Source of the DNA: Gimesia maris
Lineage (GTDB): Bacteria; Planctomycetota; Planctomycetia; Planctomycetales; Planctomycetaceae
DNA length: 64,000 nt
NCBI RefSeq assembly: GCF_008298035.1
Contig: NZ_CP042910.1
Coordinates: 1,012,001 to 1,076,000, forward strand
Direction of reading: 5' to 3'
In this document: positions 35,676 to 44,334 of the stretch, one piece after another
How positions within the stretch are numbered: the stretch's first letter is position 1
Layout of the letters: each line of letters opens with the position of its first letter
Translations under genes and position numbers: made by a program
Notes under the pieces: generated by a model
Database searches by the model: none
Seen by the model: only the letters and a program-made list of their open reading frames with translations
What the model was told of the DNA's origin: nothing

Positions 35676-36539
35676 ATGTTAGTTGATAATTGTGCAGACC
35701 CTGTTGATCTGGCAGATCGATTTGTTCAACGTTTAGATCGTTTACACTCGGCCCCGAAAGTTGCACAACAGATTCTGCAACTGACTCGAGATCCGGAAAG
35801 CCGCATCGATGACATTGTTCGATGTATCGAGCATGATCCCGGACTGGCAGCGAAAATCCTGCAGGTCGTGAACTCATCCAAGTATGGCGTTTCCCGACAG
35901 ATCACCAGTATCAAACACGCGGTTTCCTACCTGGGAAAAGATGCGATCCGCATGTTGACGGTCAGTTTTTCCATGGTGGAATCACTGACCAAACGCAGCA
36001 AAGGACGGATTTTTGTCGATTACTGGCAGCGGGCCCTGACAATTGCTTCCATTTCGTCTCATCTGGCAAATCATCATAAATGCCTGAAGAATGATGAAGC
36101 CTATACAGCCGGTCTCCTGGCGGATGTCGGGATTCTGGTCTTCTCACAGGTGGAACGAGAACAATACAGTCTGATTTATGAAAGCTATCCCCATGGAGAA
36201 CAACTTGTGAAAGGGGAACAGCGGTATTTCGGATTTGATCACGCTTTGCTTGGGTCCCGACTGCTGGATCACTGGGCACTGCCTACCGAAATGGTGACCG
36301 CGATCGAACAGCATCATGGGGACGGACAGCATGGTGATCCGCTGGGAATGGCAATCCGCACGGGCAGTCTGCTGGCGGGTTCTGTGTGGAATCGCAGTTC
36401 CGATGAGTATCTGGAAGCAGAAGAAATTCTGCAAACGTACTTCGATCTGGATGAAGATCAGGTAGAGGCCATGATTGAATCATGCAAACAGGATATTACC
36501 GAGAGCGCTGCATTTTTTGGTGTGAGCCTGGAAGGCTGA
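35676..36539 (+). CDS. HDOD domain signalling protein
   Basis: 287 aa, an HDOD domain (~15-215) related to HD phosphohydrolases but without the metal-binding HD dyad needed for catalysis. Key stretches are LHSAPKVAQQILQLTRDPES, VRCIEHDPGLAAKILQVVNS and ITSIKHAVSYLGKDAIRMLT, then AYTAGLLADVGILVF and HALLGSRLLDHWALP. The start at 35676 is preferred over 35670 because AGAAGGA ends 5 nt before it. HDOD proteins act in chemotaxis, c-di-GMP or stress signalling as protein-interaction modules; the closeness to the flagellar genes (2 kb) makes motility control possible but unproven. Confidence 0.9.
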   Translation: MLVDNCADPVDLADRFVQRLDRLHSAPKVAQQILQLTRDPESRIDDIVRCIEHDPGLAAKILQVVNSSKYGVSRQITSIKHAVSYLGKDAIRMLTVSFSMVESLTKRSKGRIFVDYWQRALTIASISSHLANHHKCLKNDEAYTAGLLADVGILVFSQVEREQYSLIYESYPHGEQLVKGEQRYFGFDHALLGSRLLDHWALPTEMVTAIEQHHGDGQHGDPLGMAIRTGSLLAGSVWNRSSDEYLEAEEILQTYFDLDEDQVEAMIESCKQDITESAAFFGVSLEG

Positions 36540-36606
36540 ACTGCCGGGCAGTAAATCGAATCGAACGCGACTTCAAAAGCACCGAGCCTGGAACTCGTGA
36601 TCTGGT

Positions 36607-37269
36607 CTAACGGCGCCGCTTTGATTTCGCGTTTTCTTTTTCATAAGCCTGTTTAAGGACAGTCGTTAATTCCGTCTGGGTATAAATATAGGGAGTAGGC
36701 TGGTTGAATCCCTTTCCGGTTCTGGTTTTGGAAAGGTAATTCCCCAGATTCTTGCCCCCCTTGGTTGTCGTCATATATTCGATCATCGTGTATCCGCCGG
36801 GTGAATTGATAAATTCCCGGATACGTCGCTTCCCATAAGGCATGACCAGTATGTGGTCGAGACGATCATAACCCCCCGGCATCTGGGAAATACGCCGCAT
36901 GAAAATAATCCCTTTAGGCGTGCTGAGTTGGGCGGCCAGAAAATCGGTGTCGGCGTGCAGCCGTTTGAGGATCTCCTTCTCCGCTTTAACGGTCCAGCCA
37001 GCCTGTTGCAGTTCCCGGAACAGGGGTTTGATCTGACCGCGCGTCAACAGATCTCCTGATTTGTAGCCTTTGCGATCCGTAAAATATTCCTCAATGATCT
37101 GCATGACTTCATCCAGAGGAGGAACTTTTTTCTTTTCAGCCGATTCAGGAATGATTTCCGGCAGTGGATTGGCAGCAGGAACTCCAGCGTTCTGCGCATT
37201 CCCTCTGCTCACTGGAATCAGGCAGGTCAGGACTGTGACGCTAAGAAACAGTTTTCGAATGGCAGACAT
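36607..37269 (-). CDS. Secreted protein of unknown function
   Basis: 220 aa with a signal peptide (MSAIRKLFLSVTVLTCLIPV, then SRGNAQ, cleavage near AQ-N). The mature part has GQIKPLFRELQQAGWTV and IFMRRISQMPGGYDRLDHIL, then INSPGGYTMIEYMTTTKGGK, with a repeated PGGYxxxxxI pattern. A strongly basic tail (KENAKSKRRR) ends it. I recognise no domain; it looks like a planctomycete family. Convergent with the HDOD gene and divergent from csrA. Confidence 0.75.
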   Translation of the reverse strand: MSAIRKLFLSVTVLTCLIPVSRGNAQNAGVPAANPLPEIIPESAEKKKVPPLDEVMQIIEEYFTDRKGYKSGDLLTRGQIKPLFRELQQAGWTVKAEKEILKRLHADTDFLAAQLSTPKGIIFMRRISQMPGGYDRLDHILVMPYGKRRIREFINSPGGYTMIEYMTTTKGGKNLGNYLSKTRTGKGFNQPTPYIYTQTELTTVLKQAYEKENAKSKRRR

Positions 37270-37707
37270 GGGTTAAAATCTTCCTTCCTGATTGATGATA
37301 GACCAGAAAAACGACCTGATAAATCAATGAATGTTTACCTTATCGACCAGACTCACGGGATTTCGTCAAACGCAAAATAAAAGCTGGATGGACAAGACTG
37401 CTATATCAACTTTACCACACTGTTGCAAAGTGCATCACTTTTTTGCTTCAAAAGTGTCTAATCCTGCCTGTGTGAAACATAAATGTTAACCCTGGTAAAA
37501 TATGTTGTTTGGGAGGTAAGGCAGGTTCTTACCGAAAACTTTAGGGGTTATGATAAATTTTTTAATTATTTCGATTTTATTTCAAACCGGAACCAGGTTT
37601 GCTGCGTATAATATTCAAGAAGTGAGGATGTACTTGACACTATCGTGAGTTTGTAGGGCCTGTTGGATTAATCAAAGGAATGTATCCCATAAGAAAGGAG
37701 TCCACTG
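37270..37707 (+). promoter_or_regulatory. Upstream region of csrA with a consensus -10 element
   Basis: 438 bp, AT-rich. A perfect TATAAT stands at 37607-37612, about 95 nt before csrA, with no good -35 at the standard spacing. A TTGACA at 37635-37640 lacks a matching -10. A strong ribosome site AAAGGAG (37694-37700) lies 7 nt before the ATG. No gene is visible in the region. Confidence 0.4.
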
Positions 37708-37908
37708 ATGTTAGTGCTCACAAGACGCAAGGATGAAGAGATCATTATTAACAATAATATCTCCATTAAAGTACTGTCAGTTAAGGGTAATCGAGTTCGA
37801 CTGGGTGTTGAGGCACCTGATGATGTTTCAGTGAATAGAGCTGAGATTCGAAAGCTGGTACAACAGTTTGAGGTTGAATGTATTCCCGCGCAAGGTTGTG
37901 GTCTGTAA
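37708..37908 (+). CDS. csrA: Carbon storage regulator CsrA (RsmA)
   Basis: 66 aa, full-length CsrA: MLVLTRRKDEEIIINNNISI, then RVRLGVEAPDDVSVNRAEI. This small dimeric RNA-binding protein recognises GGA in hairpin loops near ribosome sites and represses or stabilises target mRNAs; in many bacteria FliW antagonises it to time flagellin synthesis. Arg44 equivalents for RNA binding (VNRAEI region) are present. It stands first in the flagellar cluster, 405 nt before flgF. No fliW gene is in the window. Ribosome site and start are clear. Confidence 0.96.
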   Translation: MLVLTRRKDEEIIINNNISIKVLSVKGNRVRLGVEAPDDVSVNRAEIRKLVQQFEVECIPAQGCGL

Positions 37909-38313
37909 ACGACCAGACTGGTTAATGGGCTGTCAGGCAGGCTGATCTGTGATCAGATTTCTGTTCAGGTCATGTCTGAACGCTTCAAAAGACTATTCTG
38001 CTACCCCGCCACTAAACAGGAGTATTCCTGTTTCACGTTTCTTGTGCTGTTTCCAGAAGAAAAGCCATTCAATTGCTGGATCGATGTCTACACCAGGTCG
38101 GAGGATCTGGCAGGCGTCCGGCGTGCGACAGGGACTTTTACTGGTTTTGCCTGGGAGGCTGGATAAATTGGAATATATTTTCCGATTACATTAAAGATAC
38201 CTGTTGTAGGGATCCGATAGATATTTGGGGGGAAGTGTCTATCGAAACTCTTTGTTCTCGCTGTGGAACGGTTTTCATTACCGGAACCACAGCGGTTCAA
38301 GTCAGGTATCCAG
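37909..38313 (+). promoter_or_regulatory. csrA-flgF intergenic region with a GGA-loop hairpin
   Basis: 405 bp with no credible gene. A 7-bp inverted repeat cgataga / tctatcg (38215-38221 with 38238-38244) encloses a 16-nt loop containing GGGGGGAAG, so a GGA is presented in the loop, the form bound by CsrA. It lies about 70 nt upstream of the flgF start. Any CsrA link is an inference. Confidence 0.3.
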
Positions 38314-39087
38314 ATGATTTACGGCATGTACCTCTCAGCGCAAGGTGCCGAAGCAAATTCGGTGCGGCTTGATGTGCTTTCAAACAATATGGCGAACGCG
38401 AATACCACATCATTTAAACGTGATGTGCCCATCTTTCGCGTGAATCCTCCCCATGATCAGCATGAGGGGGCGCTCAATCCATTGCCCGGCGATCTGGAAA
38501 ATCACTCTGGTGGCATTTCACTGGAATCGATTACCACTGACTTTGAACCCGGTTCGCTGATCACTACCAACAGTGAGTTCGATCTGGCTTTAAAAGGACA
38601 GGGCTTCTTTCAGGTTGGCAACGCGCAAGAATCATTTCTGACACGCAACGGCTCCCTTTCTATTGACGGAGATCGTCGCCTGGTCACGGCCGATCATGGC
38701 ATGCCGATTCTCACGACCGATGGTAGAGAAATCAAAGTCCCGATTGAAGCATCCCATGTCGCGATTACCCCTGATGGCGTGGTCACTCCCTTAGATGCCG
38801 ATGATCAACCGATGGGGAAACTGGGACAACTGGCTGTCGTGATGCCAGGGGCTCTGGATGAACTCGTCAAGATCGGGAAGAACTTGTACACAACAGAGGG
38901 ACGTGTGAATCCGCTGGAAGGACCGGCGAATATTGCACAGGGCTTTCTGGAAGCTTCCGGTACGAATTCCGTAGAAGAAATGATGGAACTGGTGACCTCG
39001 TCCCGGATGTTCGAATCCAATATCAATATGATTAAGTTACAGGATGAATCGCTCGGGCGTTTACTGCAAAGTATGCCGCGACGTTAA
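38314..39087 (+). CDS. flgF: Flagellar basal-body rod protein FlgF
   Basis: 257 aa from the ATG at 38314; an upstream in-frame start at 38263 would precede the conserved rod-protein N-terminus. MIYGMYLSAQGAEANSVRLD then VLSNNMANANTTSFKRD is the flagellar rod N-terminal motif, and the C-terminus SVEEMMELVTSSRMFESNIN pairs with it in a coiled coil. The central part (FDLALKGQGFFQVGNAQESF) is of FlgF/FlgG type. It is distinguished from FlgG by the less conserved core and by being followed by a canonical flgG. It builds the proximal rod after export by the type III apparatus. Confidence 0.88.
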   Translation: MIYGMYLSAQGAEANSVRLDVLSNNMANANTTSFKRDVPIFRVNPPHDQHEGALNPLPGDLENHSGGISLESITTDFEPGSLITTNSEFDLALKGQGFFQVGNAQESFLTRNGSLSIDGDRRLVTADHGMPILTTDGREIKVPIEASHVAITPDGVVTPLDADDQPMGKLGQLAVVMPGALDELVKIGKNLYTTEGRVNPLEGPANIAQGFLEASGTNSVEEMMELVTSSRMFESNINMIKLQDESLGRLLQSMPRR

Positions 39088-39151
39088 GCAGACAATTTTT
39101 GAAAGGTGACCTGTTTTCAGAAGACAGGTTAAGGGAGTAAGGAGACAATCC

Positions 39152-39952
39152 ATGGCAGTAAGAGCCCTGTATTCGAGTGCAACGGGAATGGCTGCAAACA
39201 GCTTTAATCTCGATATCATTGCCAACAACCTGGCGAACTCCAGCACCACTGCGTACAAGCAGAGTCGCGCCAACTTTGAAGATATTTTCTATGAAAATTT
39301 CAAGCTGCCAGGCGTGCAGGATAATCAGGGAAATATTACACCGACCGGAATTGCATTGGGTATTGGTACCCGGGTTCAGAGTACCGAAGGGGATTTTGAA
39401 CAGGGTTCGATTCTGCCTTCCAATGGAACCTATGATCTGGCAATCGTTGGCGATGGTTTTTTTCGCGTCAATGACGGGACCCAGGACCTTTACACCCGCG
39501 CCGGTAACTTTTCATTGAATGCCAATGGAAACCTGGTGATGGCGTCTGCCGATAAAGGTTACCAGCTTCAGCCCACGATTTCGATTCCCCAGGATGCGAT
39601 CAACATTACGATCTCCGGTGACGGCGTCGTCAGTTATCAGCAGCAGGGGTCAACCCAGATCCAGACCGCCGGCAATATTCAGATCGCCCGCTTCATTAAT
39701 AATCAGGGCCTGGTGCGTCAGGGAGACAATCTGTATACGGAAACAACCGGTTCCGGTCCTTCCCAGTTTGGTGATCCCGGTACAGAAGGCCGCGGCCAGC
39801 TGCGACAGGGATTTCTGGAACAGTCCAACGTGGAACCCGTTCGCGAACTGGTTGAATTGATCAAGACCCAGCGTAACTTTGAACTCAACAGTCAGGTGGT
39901 CCAGGCCGCCGACCAGACCTTACAGACCGTTGCCAACCTGCGTCGTTTCTAA
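39152..39952 (+). CDS. flgG: Flagellar distal rod protein FlgG
   Basis: 266 aa, close to the usual 260. N-terminus MAVRALYSSATGMAANSFNL with DIIANNLANSSTTAYKQSRA, core SNGTYDLAIVGDGFFRVNDG and C-terminus ELVELIKTQRNFELNSQVVQ, then AADQTLQTVANLRRF are standard for FlgG. AAGGAG lies 8 nt before the start. Gene order flgF-flgG-flgA-flgH-flgI is the usual rod and ring block. Confidence 0.96.
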   Translation: MAVRALYSSATGMAANSFNLDIIANNLANSSTTAYKQSRANFEDIFYENFKLPGVQDNQGNITPTGIALGIGTRVQSTEGDFEQGSILPSNGTYDLAIVGDGFFRVNDGTQDLYTRAGNFSLNANGNLVMASADKGYQLQPTISIPQDAINITISGDGVVSYQQQGSTQIQTAGNIQIARFINNQGLVRQGDNLYTETTGSGPSQFGDPGTEGRGQLRQGFLEQSNVEPVRELVELIKTQRNFELNSQVVQAADQTLQTVANLRRF

Positions 39953-39985
39953 AGCTGATCTTTAATTTTACAAAGTCGATATTTT

Positions 39986-41137
39986 ATGTTTCGTTTCTGG
40001 ATCAAATCGTTCTTGAGTTTCTCCATGCTGGTCTGCTGCTGTGTCTGCAGTTTAGACAGTCTGCAGGCAGAAATTCTGCGCCTGAAAGCAACCGCCAGGG
40101 TGAATACGTCTGTTGTTCGCCTGGGCGATATCGCTGATGTGCTGCACGCCGATCCGGAACAGGTCACACGTATGCAGGGCATGATCCTGCAGCCGGCGCC
40201 TCCCCAGGGGCGGACACAGGTCATCACCATCTCACAGATCCGGGGACGGTTACAGGCTCTGGGTGTGGATTTAAGCCAGCTGGAACTGACCGGACGCAGT
40301 CAGGTGCAGGTCAGTTCGCAGGAAGTTCATCAGGAACCACAGCAACAGGCGGTCACCACGCAGCAGGATCAGCAGCAGGCAGAACAGAAAGTGCAACAGG
40401 CACTGACTGACTGGATCAGAAGCAGTTATCCCAATTCAAAACAGTTTTCTCTCAAAGTCCGCCTGCCTCGAGATCACGTGCAGCAGGTGCTCGACAACCG
40501 GGCAGACCTGTTTCGCTTCGCTGGACTGGATCAACTTCTGGAAACAGAGCAGGCCATCGGTATGAAGCTGCTGGATGCCCAGGGCCAGTCTCACGAATTG
40601 CGCATCATCTGCCAGCTGAAACGAATCCCCGAGATTCTGGCTGCCAAATACACTTTAAACAAAGGAACCGTTGTTCGCGCCGACGATCTGGTCTGGATGC
40701 GACCGGAAAAAGATCAGACCGGCATTACCGATCCCCGCCTGGTGATTGGCAGAGAACTGACGCGGACCGTGTATCAGTCTCATGTCATGCGAAGTCAGGA
40801 TCTGATCGAAGTGCCCCTCATCCGCGACGGAGCGATAGTGACGGTTTATGCCCGACGCGGCGGTATTTCGGTTCGTCGTGAAATGCGGGCTCAGGGCACC
40901 GGTGGTATGGGCGATCCGATCACCTTGATCGCGCTGGAAGGCCGCGACCGGCTGATGGCAACCGTGACCGGCTATAACCAGGCTGAAGTGAATTACCGAC
41001 CCGCGAATGAAGTCCAGCAGACCGCCGGGATTCAGTTTATTTCGGGATCCTCTGATGCGTCAGCCGGTAATACTCAGTCCGGAACCATTCAAAATGCGGG
41101 CGGGTATGCGATTCGAAGAGGGGGAATTCGAAAATGA
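39986..41137 (+). CDS. flgA: P-ring assembly chaperone FlgA, long form
   Basis: 383 aa against about 220-240 in enterics. Signal peptide MFRFWIKSFLSFSMLVCCCV with cleavage near LQA-EI. The N-terminal half (LRLKATARVNTSVVRLGDIA) and a Gln-rich linker (~100-135, several QQ runs) precede the SAF/ChapFlgA part (~220-340: AAKYTLNKGTVVRADDLVWM, VIGRELTRTVYQSHVMRSQD, then GRDRLMATVTG). It acts in the periplasm to polymerise FlgI into the P ring. It overlaps flgH by 4 nt (ATGA). Confidence 0.9.
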   Translation: MFRFWIKSFLSFSMLVCCCVCSLDSLQAEILRLKATARVNTSVVRLGDIADVLHADPEQVTRMQGMILQPAPPQGRTQVITISQIRGRLQALGVDLSQLELTGRSQVQVSSQEVHQEPQQQAVTTQQDQQQAEQKVQQALTDWIRSSYPNSKQFSLKVRLPRDHVQQVLDNRADLFRFAGLDQLLETEQAIGMKLLDAQGQSHELRIICQLKRIPEILAAKYTLNKGTVVRADDLVWMRPEKDQTGITDPRLVIGRELTRTVYQSHVMRSQDLIEVPLIRDGAIVTVYARRGGISVRREMRAQGTGGMGDPITLIALEGRDRLMATVTGYNQAEVNYRPANEVQQTAGIQFISGSSDASAGNTQSGTIQNAGGYAIRRGGIRK

Positions 41138-42054
41138 AAAATATAACACGAAACAGTGAGCGAATCTGTCAGCGCACGAAGCTGCTGGCAGTGTTACGGG
41201 AGGCGATTTCCCTGGGAAGTATCGTATTGTTTTGTTCGTCTGTTGTGTCGGCGCAGGAACCCACAGTGCAGGGAACCGCGCAGGCTAATTCGAGCACTGC
41301 AATACGATCCTCCCAGGGTACTTCCACACAAGCAGGAGCAACACAGGCGCAGGAGCCTGCGGAAAAAAAAGAGCGACGCGTCCCCCGGCTGGCGTCAGCA
41401 CAGATCAACGAGTTTGGGTTTCAGACCGAAGCACTCGAGCTGACATCCTCCCTGGCAAACACCTTTGGTCAGGGAGACCTGTATACCAATTCTCCCAAGC
41501 CACCGTTGATCAGAGATTATTCGCTGATCTATGTGCCCGCACCGGAACCGATTGTTGTGAAGGTCCACGACATTATTACGATCATGGTTGATGAAAAATC
41601 AAGCGTGACCGTTGATTCCCGGTTCAACCGGAATCGAACTGAAACACTCAAGGCGGAACTTAAGGAGTTCATGCGGATCGATTCTGCAGGGAACCTGGCA
41701 CCGGCGGCTTTGAACAGCCCGAAAATTGATACGCAGCTGCAGGGACGTCTGCAGAGTACCGGTCAGTTAGCCGACCGGGAAGGCATCCAGTATCGGATCG
41801 CTGCCATCGTGGTCGATATCCGTCCTAATGGAAACCTGATTCTGGAAGCCCGTAAAAGTATCCGCACCAATCATGATGTCTGGGAATATCGCCTGACGGG
41901 TGAAATTCGCAGTAAAGATGTCAACCGTGATAATACGGCGTTAAGTGAAAATATTGCCAATCTGGATATCGTCAAACACCAGAGAGGTAAAGTGTATCAG
42001 AGTACCAAACGACCATGGGGGGTGGTGTTGTACGACTGGTTCTTTCCTTTTTAA
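41134..42054 (+). CDS. flgH: Flagellar L-ring protein FlgH
   Basis: 306 aa, longer than the usual ~230 because of a Ser/Thr/Ala-rich N-terminal stretch (~45-90). The FlgH core is clear: VHDIITIMVDEKSSVTVDSR, LQGRLQSTGQLADREGIQYR, IRPNGNLILEARKSI and the C-terminal RPWGVVLYDWFFPF. A signal sequence is present (LGSIVLFCSSVVSAQ), but the lipobox typical of FlgH is not convincing: the only Cys (in LFCSS) is not in the right setting. L-ring anchoring may therefore differ. It overlaps flgA by 4 nt. Confidence 0.92.
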   Translation: MKNITRNSERICQRTKLLAVLREAISLGSIVLFCSSVVSAQEPTVQGTAQANSSTAIRSSQGTSTQAGATQAQEPAEKKERRVPRLASAQINEFGFQTEALELTSSLANTFGQGDLYTNSPKPPLIRDYSLIYVPAPEPIVVKVHDIITIMVDEKSSVTVDSRFNRNRTETLKAELKEFMRIDSAGNLAPAALNSPKIDTQLQGRLQSTGQLADREGIQYRIAAIVVDIRPNGNLILEARKSIRTNHDVWEYRLTGEIRSKDVNRDNTALSENIANLDIVKHQRGKVYQSTKRPWGVVLYDWFFPF

Positions 42055-42092
42055 TACCTTTTCTTTTTGCTGAACTGTGACGGGATATTCCT

Positions 42093-43178
42093 ATGCCACC
42101 CCGACGATTCAAAACGGTCGTATGCCTGATGATGTTCTTCGTCTGTCTGCCGTGTTCGGTTTCCGAACTGCAGGCGCGGACACGCGTGGAAAATATCTGC
42201 AGCGTCTATGGAATGAAAGAAATCAAACTGACCGGCATGGGGCTGGTAGTCGGCCTGGATGGCACGGGTGATGGCGGAAAAAATCTGCCCACGATTCGCA
42301 GCCTGGCTGCGGCTCTCAAACATTTGAATAACCCGGTGGTCGATCTGGCCGATCTGTCTGCTGCCAACAATGTAGCGCTGGTCATGATTGAAGCAACCAT
42401 TCCTGCCAGCGGAATCCGTAAAGGGCAGAAACTGGATTGCTATGTCAGTTCCATGCTGGGAGCCAAAAGTCTGCGAGGCGGGCGATTGCTGGTCGCGCCG
42501 GTGGCAACACCGGAAATCGGAAACGGGATCGGTGCCGGTCTCTGTTCAGGAGGCATCATCCTCGAAGATGAGCTTTCACAGGCAACGGGAAAAATTATCA
42601 ACGGCCTGGTTATGGAGCGGGACTTTGATCTGCCGTTTATCGATCGCAGAACACGTTCCATCACACTGCTGGTCGATCGGCATCATGCCGGTTTTCATAC
42701 CGCCAGCGAAGTGGCACGCGTGATCAACTCGGAATTCAGTTTTGAAGCCGGGAATCGGCAACTGGCGATTGCCCAGGGGCCGGGGCGGGTGTTTATCCGG
42801 ATTCCCAAACAGTATATGGAATCACCGGTCGAATTTGTGGCTGCCGTGATGGAAGTCGGCATTGATCGCCCGCATCAGCAGGCACGGGTGGTTGTCAATC
42901 CAAAATCACAAACGGTTGTTGTCACCGGCGAAGTGGAAATCAGTCCGGTGGTGATTTCACATAAGAATTTAACTGTAGGTGTCGGAAATCCTGCAGAGGG
43001 GGGGCTACCGGGAGGCTTTGTGCCGATTACGGGTGAACAGGGACAACAGAGCACGCAACGACTGCAGCAACTGGTGGAAGCATTAAACCAGCTGCGTGTA
43101 CCGACGGAAGATGTCATCAGCATCATTCGTGAGTTGCATCGCTCCGGAAAACTGCACGCCGAGTATGATGAGCATTGA
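42093..43178 (+). CDS. flgI: Flagellar P-ring protein FlgI
   Basis: 361 aa, usual length. Signal peptide MPPRRFKTVVCLMMFFVCLP, cleavage near LQA-RT, then the FlgI motif KEIKLTGMGLVVGLDGTGDG. LNNPVVDLADLSAANNVALV and HQQARVVVNPKSQTVVVTGE follow. It forms the periplasmic P ring around the rod. It sits 38 nt after flgH. Confidence 0.96.
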   Translation: MPPRRFKTVVCLMMFFVCLPCSVSELQARTRVENICSVYGMKEIKLTGMGLVVGLDGTGDGGKNLPTIRSLAAALKHLNNPVVDLADLSAANNVALVMIEATIPASGIRKGQKLDCYVSSMLGAKSLRGGRLLVAPVATPEIGNGIGAGLCSGGIILEDELSQATGKIINGLVMERDFDLPFIDRRTRSITLLVDRHHAGFHTASEVARVINSEFSFEAGNRQLAIAQGPGRVFIRIPKQYMESPVEFVAAVMEVGIDRPHQQARVVVNPKSQTVVVTGEVEISPVVISHKNLTVGVGNPAEGGLPGGFVPITGEQGQQSTQRLQQLVEALNQLRVPTEDVISIIRELHRSGKLHAEYDEH

Positions 43179-43227
43179 TCAAAGCTGAAGCCGGTTCCAT
43201 TTCAAAATCACTTTTCAGGGATTACCA

Positions 43228-43605
43228 GTGATGACCTCTCTCTCCGCCATTCAACCGTCATTGAACCAGACCTCACTGCTCTCCAATGCGAGCGGCGCAC
43301 CTGCTGAATTAAATCAACCAGGCCAGAACTCATCGGAACTGAAAGAAAAGTTCCAGGAGTTCGTCGCGGGAACATTTTACCAGCAGATGTTTAAGGCAAT
43401 GCGGTCGGCACAGGGGAAGCCCGCTTATTTTCATGGAGGCCAGGCGGAAGAAATGTTTCAGTCGCAGCTGGATCAGCAGATCTCACAAGACCTGGCGAAA
43501 AAGGATGGCGGCAGCTTCTCTGACGCGCTGTTTTCCTCGTTTTCGCGACAGTTAAATGCGAATTCGCTGGATTCGATTGATGCAGCTGCAAGTATAACGC
43601 CTTAA
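43228..43605 (+). CDS. flgJ: FlgJ-type rod-binding protein (N-terminal domain only)
   Basis: 125 aa consisting of the rod-capping domain (ELKEKFQEFVAGTFYQQMFK, AMRSAQGKPAYFHGGQAEEM, then LDQQISQDLAKKDGGSFSDA). The peptidoglycan-hydrolase domain present in enteric FlgJ is absent, as in many non-enteric bacteria, so wall penetration must use another enzyme. Position between flgI and the hook-junction genes supports the call. Confidence 0.85.
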   Translation: MMTSLSAIQPSLNQTSLLSNASGAPAELNQPGQNSSELKEKFQEFVAGTFYQQMFKAMRSAQGKPAYFHGGQAEEMFQSQLDQQISQDLAKKDGGSFSDALFSSFSRQLNANSLDSIDAAASITP

Positions 43606-43743
43606 AAATTAACACGTTAAGTCGGCGATACAGATTCTCGTTAAAACAGACGCGAGACCTGGATCGATTATGCCGATTATAACGATAGGCGATTATCTCC
43701 GCTCACAGGGCGGATTATGTAAACCGGGAGAAAGGGGGCTCCT

Positions 43744-44265
43744 ATGCATGAAGCACAAAGTGCGTCTGCACCGACTCAGCATCGGCAGTTACTCAGCCAG
43801 TTGTCAGGGGTCCTGCGTGATCTGGAACCCATACAAAACCAGTTGCTGGAACTGTATCAGAAGAAATCTCAGGCGCTCAGGCAGATCGATGTCAAACTCA
43901 TTGATGAATGCGGTGCCATTGAAGAAGAACTCACACGCAATCTGCAGTTTGTTCTACTCAGGCGACAGCAGTTGCTGCAGGCCGCCGGTCAGCAGGGTCT
44001 ACCTGCCGACTCACTGCATGATCTGCTGCTGAAACTGGATGTCCCGGAAGCGGAGTCCTTCTTCCCGAAAATTGAAGCAGCCCAGCAGCGCTCCAGGAAA
44101 CTGCGGCATGAAACCTGGGTCCAGTGGATTGTGTCCACCCGTTCTTACCAGCATTACTCACAGGTACTGGAACTGATTGCCCATGCCGGCCAGAAAGTGC
44201 CTACCTACTCACGTGGTCAAAATGAAAGCAGCACAGGGGGGGTGATTTTTGACGCATCGGCTTAA
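43744..44265 (+). CDS. flgN: FlgN-like export chaperone
   Basis: 173 aa, almost entirely helical: a long N-terminal helix (LSGVLRDLEPIQNQLLELYQ, KKSQALRQIDVKLIDECGAI) and a second helical part (LHDLLLKLDVPEAESFFPKI). FlgN is the cytosolic chaperone for FlgK and FlgL, and its gene normally lies directly before flgK as here. GAGAAAGGGGG precedes the ATG. Sequence alone is weakly conserved; the call leans on position and helical character. Confidence 0.75.
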   Translation: MHEAQSASAPTQHRQLLSQLSGVLRDLEPIQNQLLELYQKKSQALRQIDVKLIDECGAIEEELTRNLQFVLLRRQQLLQAAGQQGLPADSLHDLLLKLDVPEAESFFPKIEAAQQRSRKLRHETWVQWIVSTRSYQHYSQVLELIAHAGQKVPTYSRGQNESSTGGVIFDASA

Positions 44266-44334
44266 TTCTTCTCTGGAAGAAATACCAGTGGTCCGTTGTG
44301 TTGAAAACACGTCATTTGCTACGGAAAAACCGTC

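Noticed and set aside
38164..38192. Possible sigma28 promoter (taaa ... ccgatta) before flgF
   Set aside because: The spacing is 13 instead of 15 and the -10 part matches poorly.
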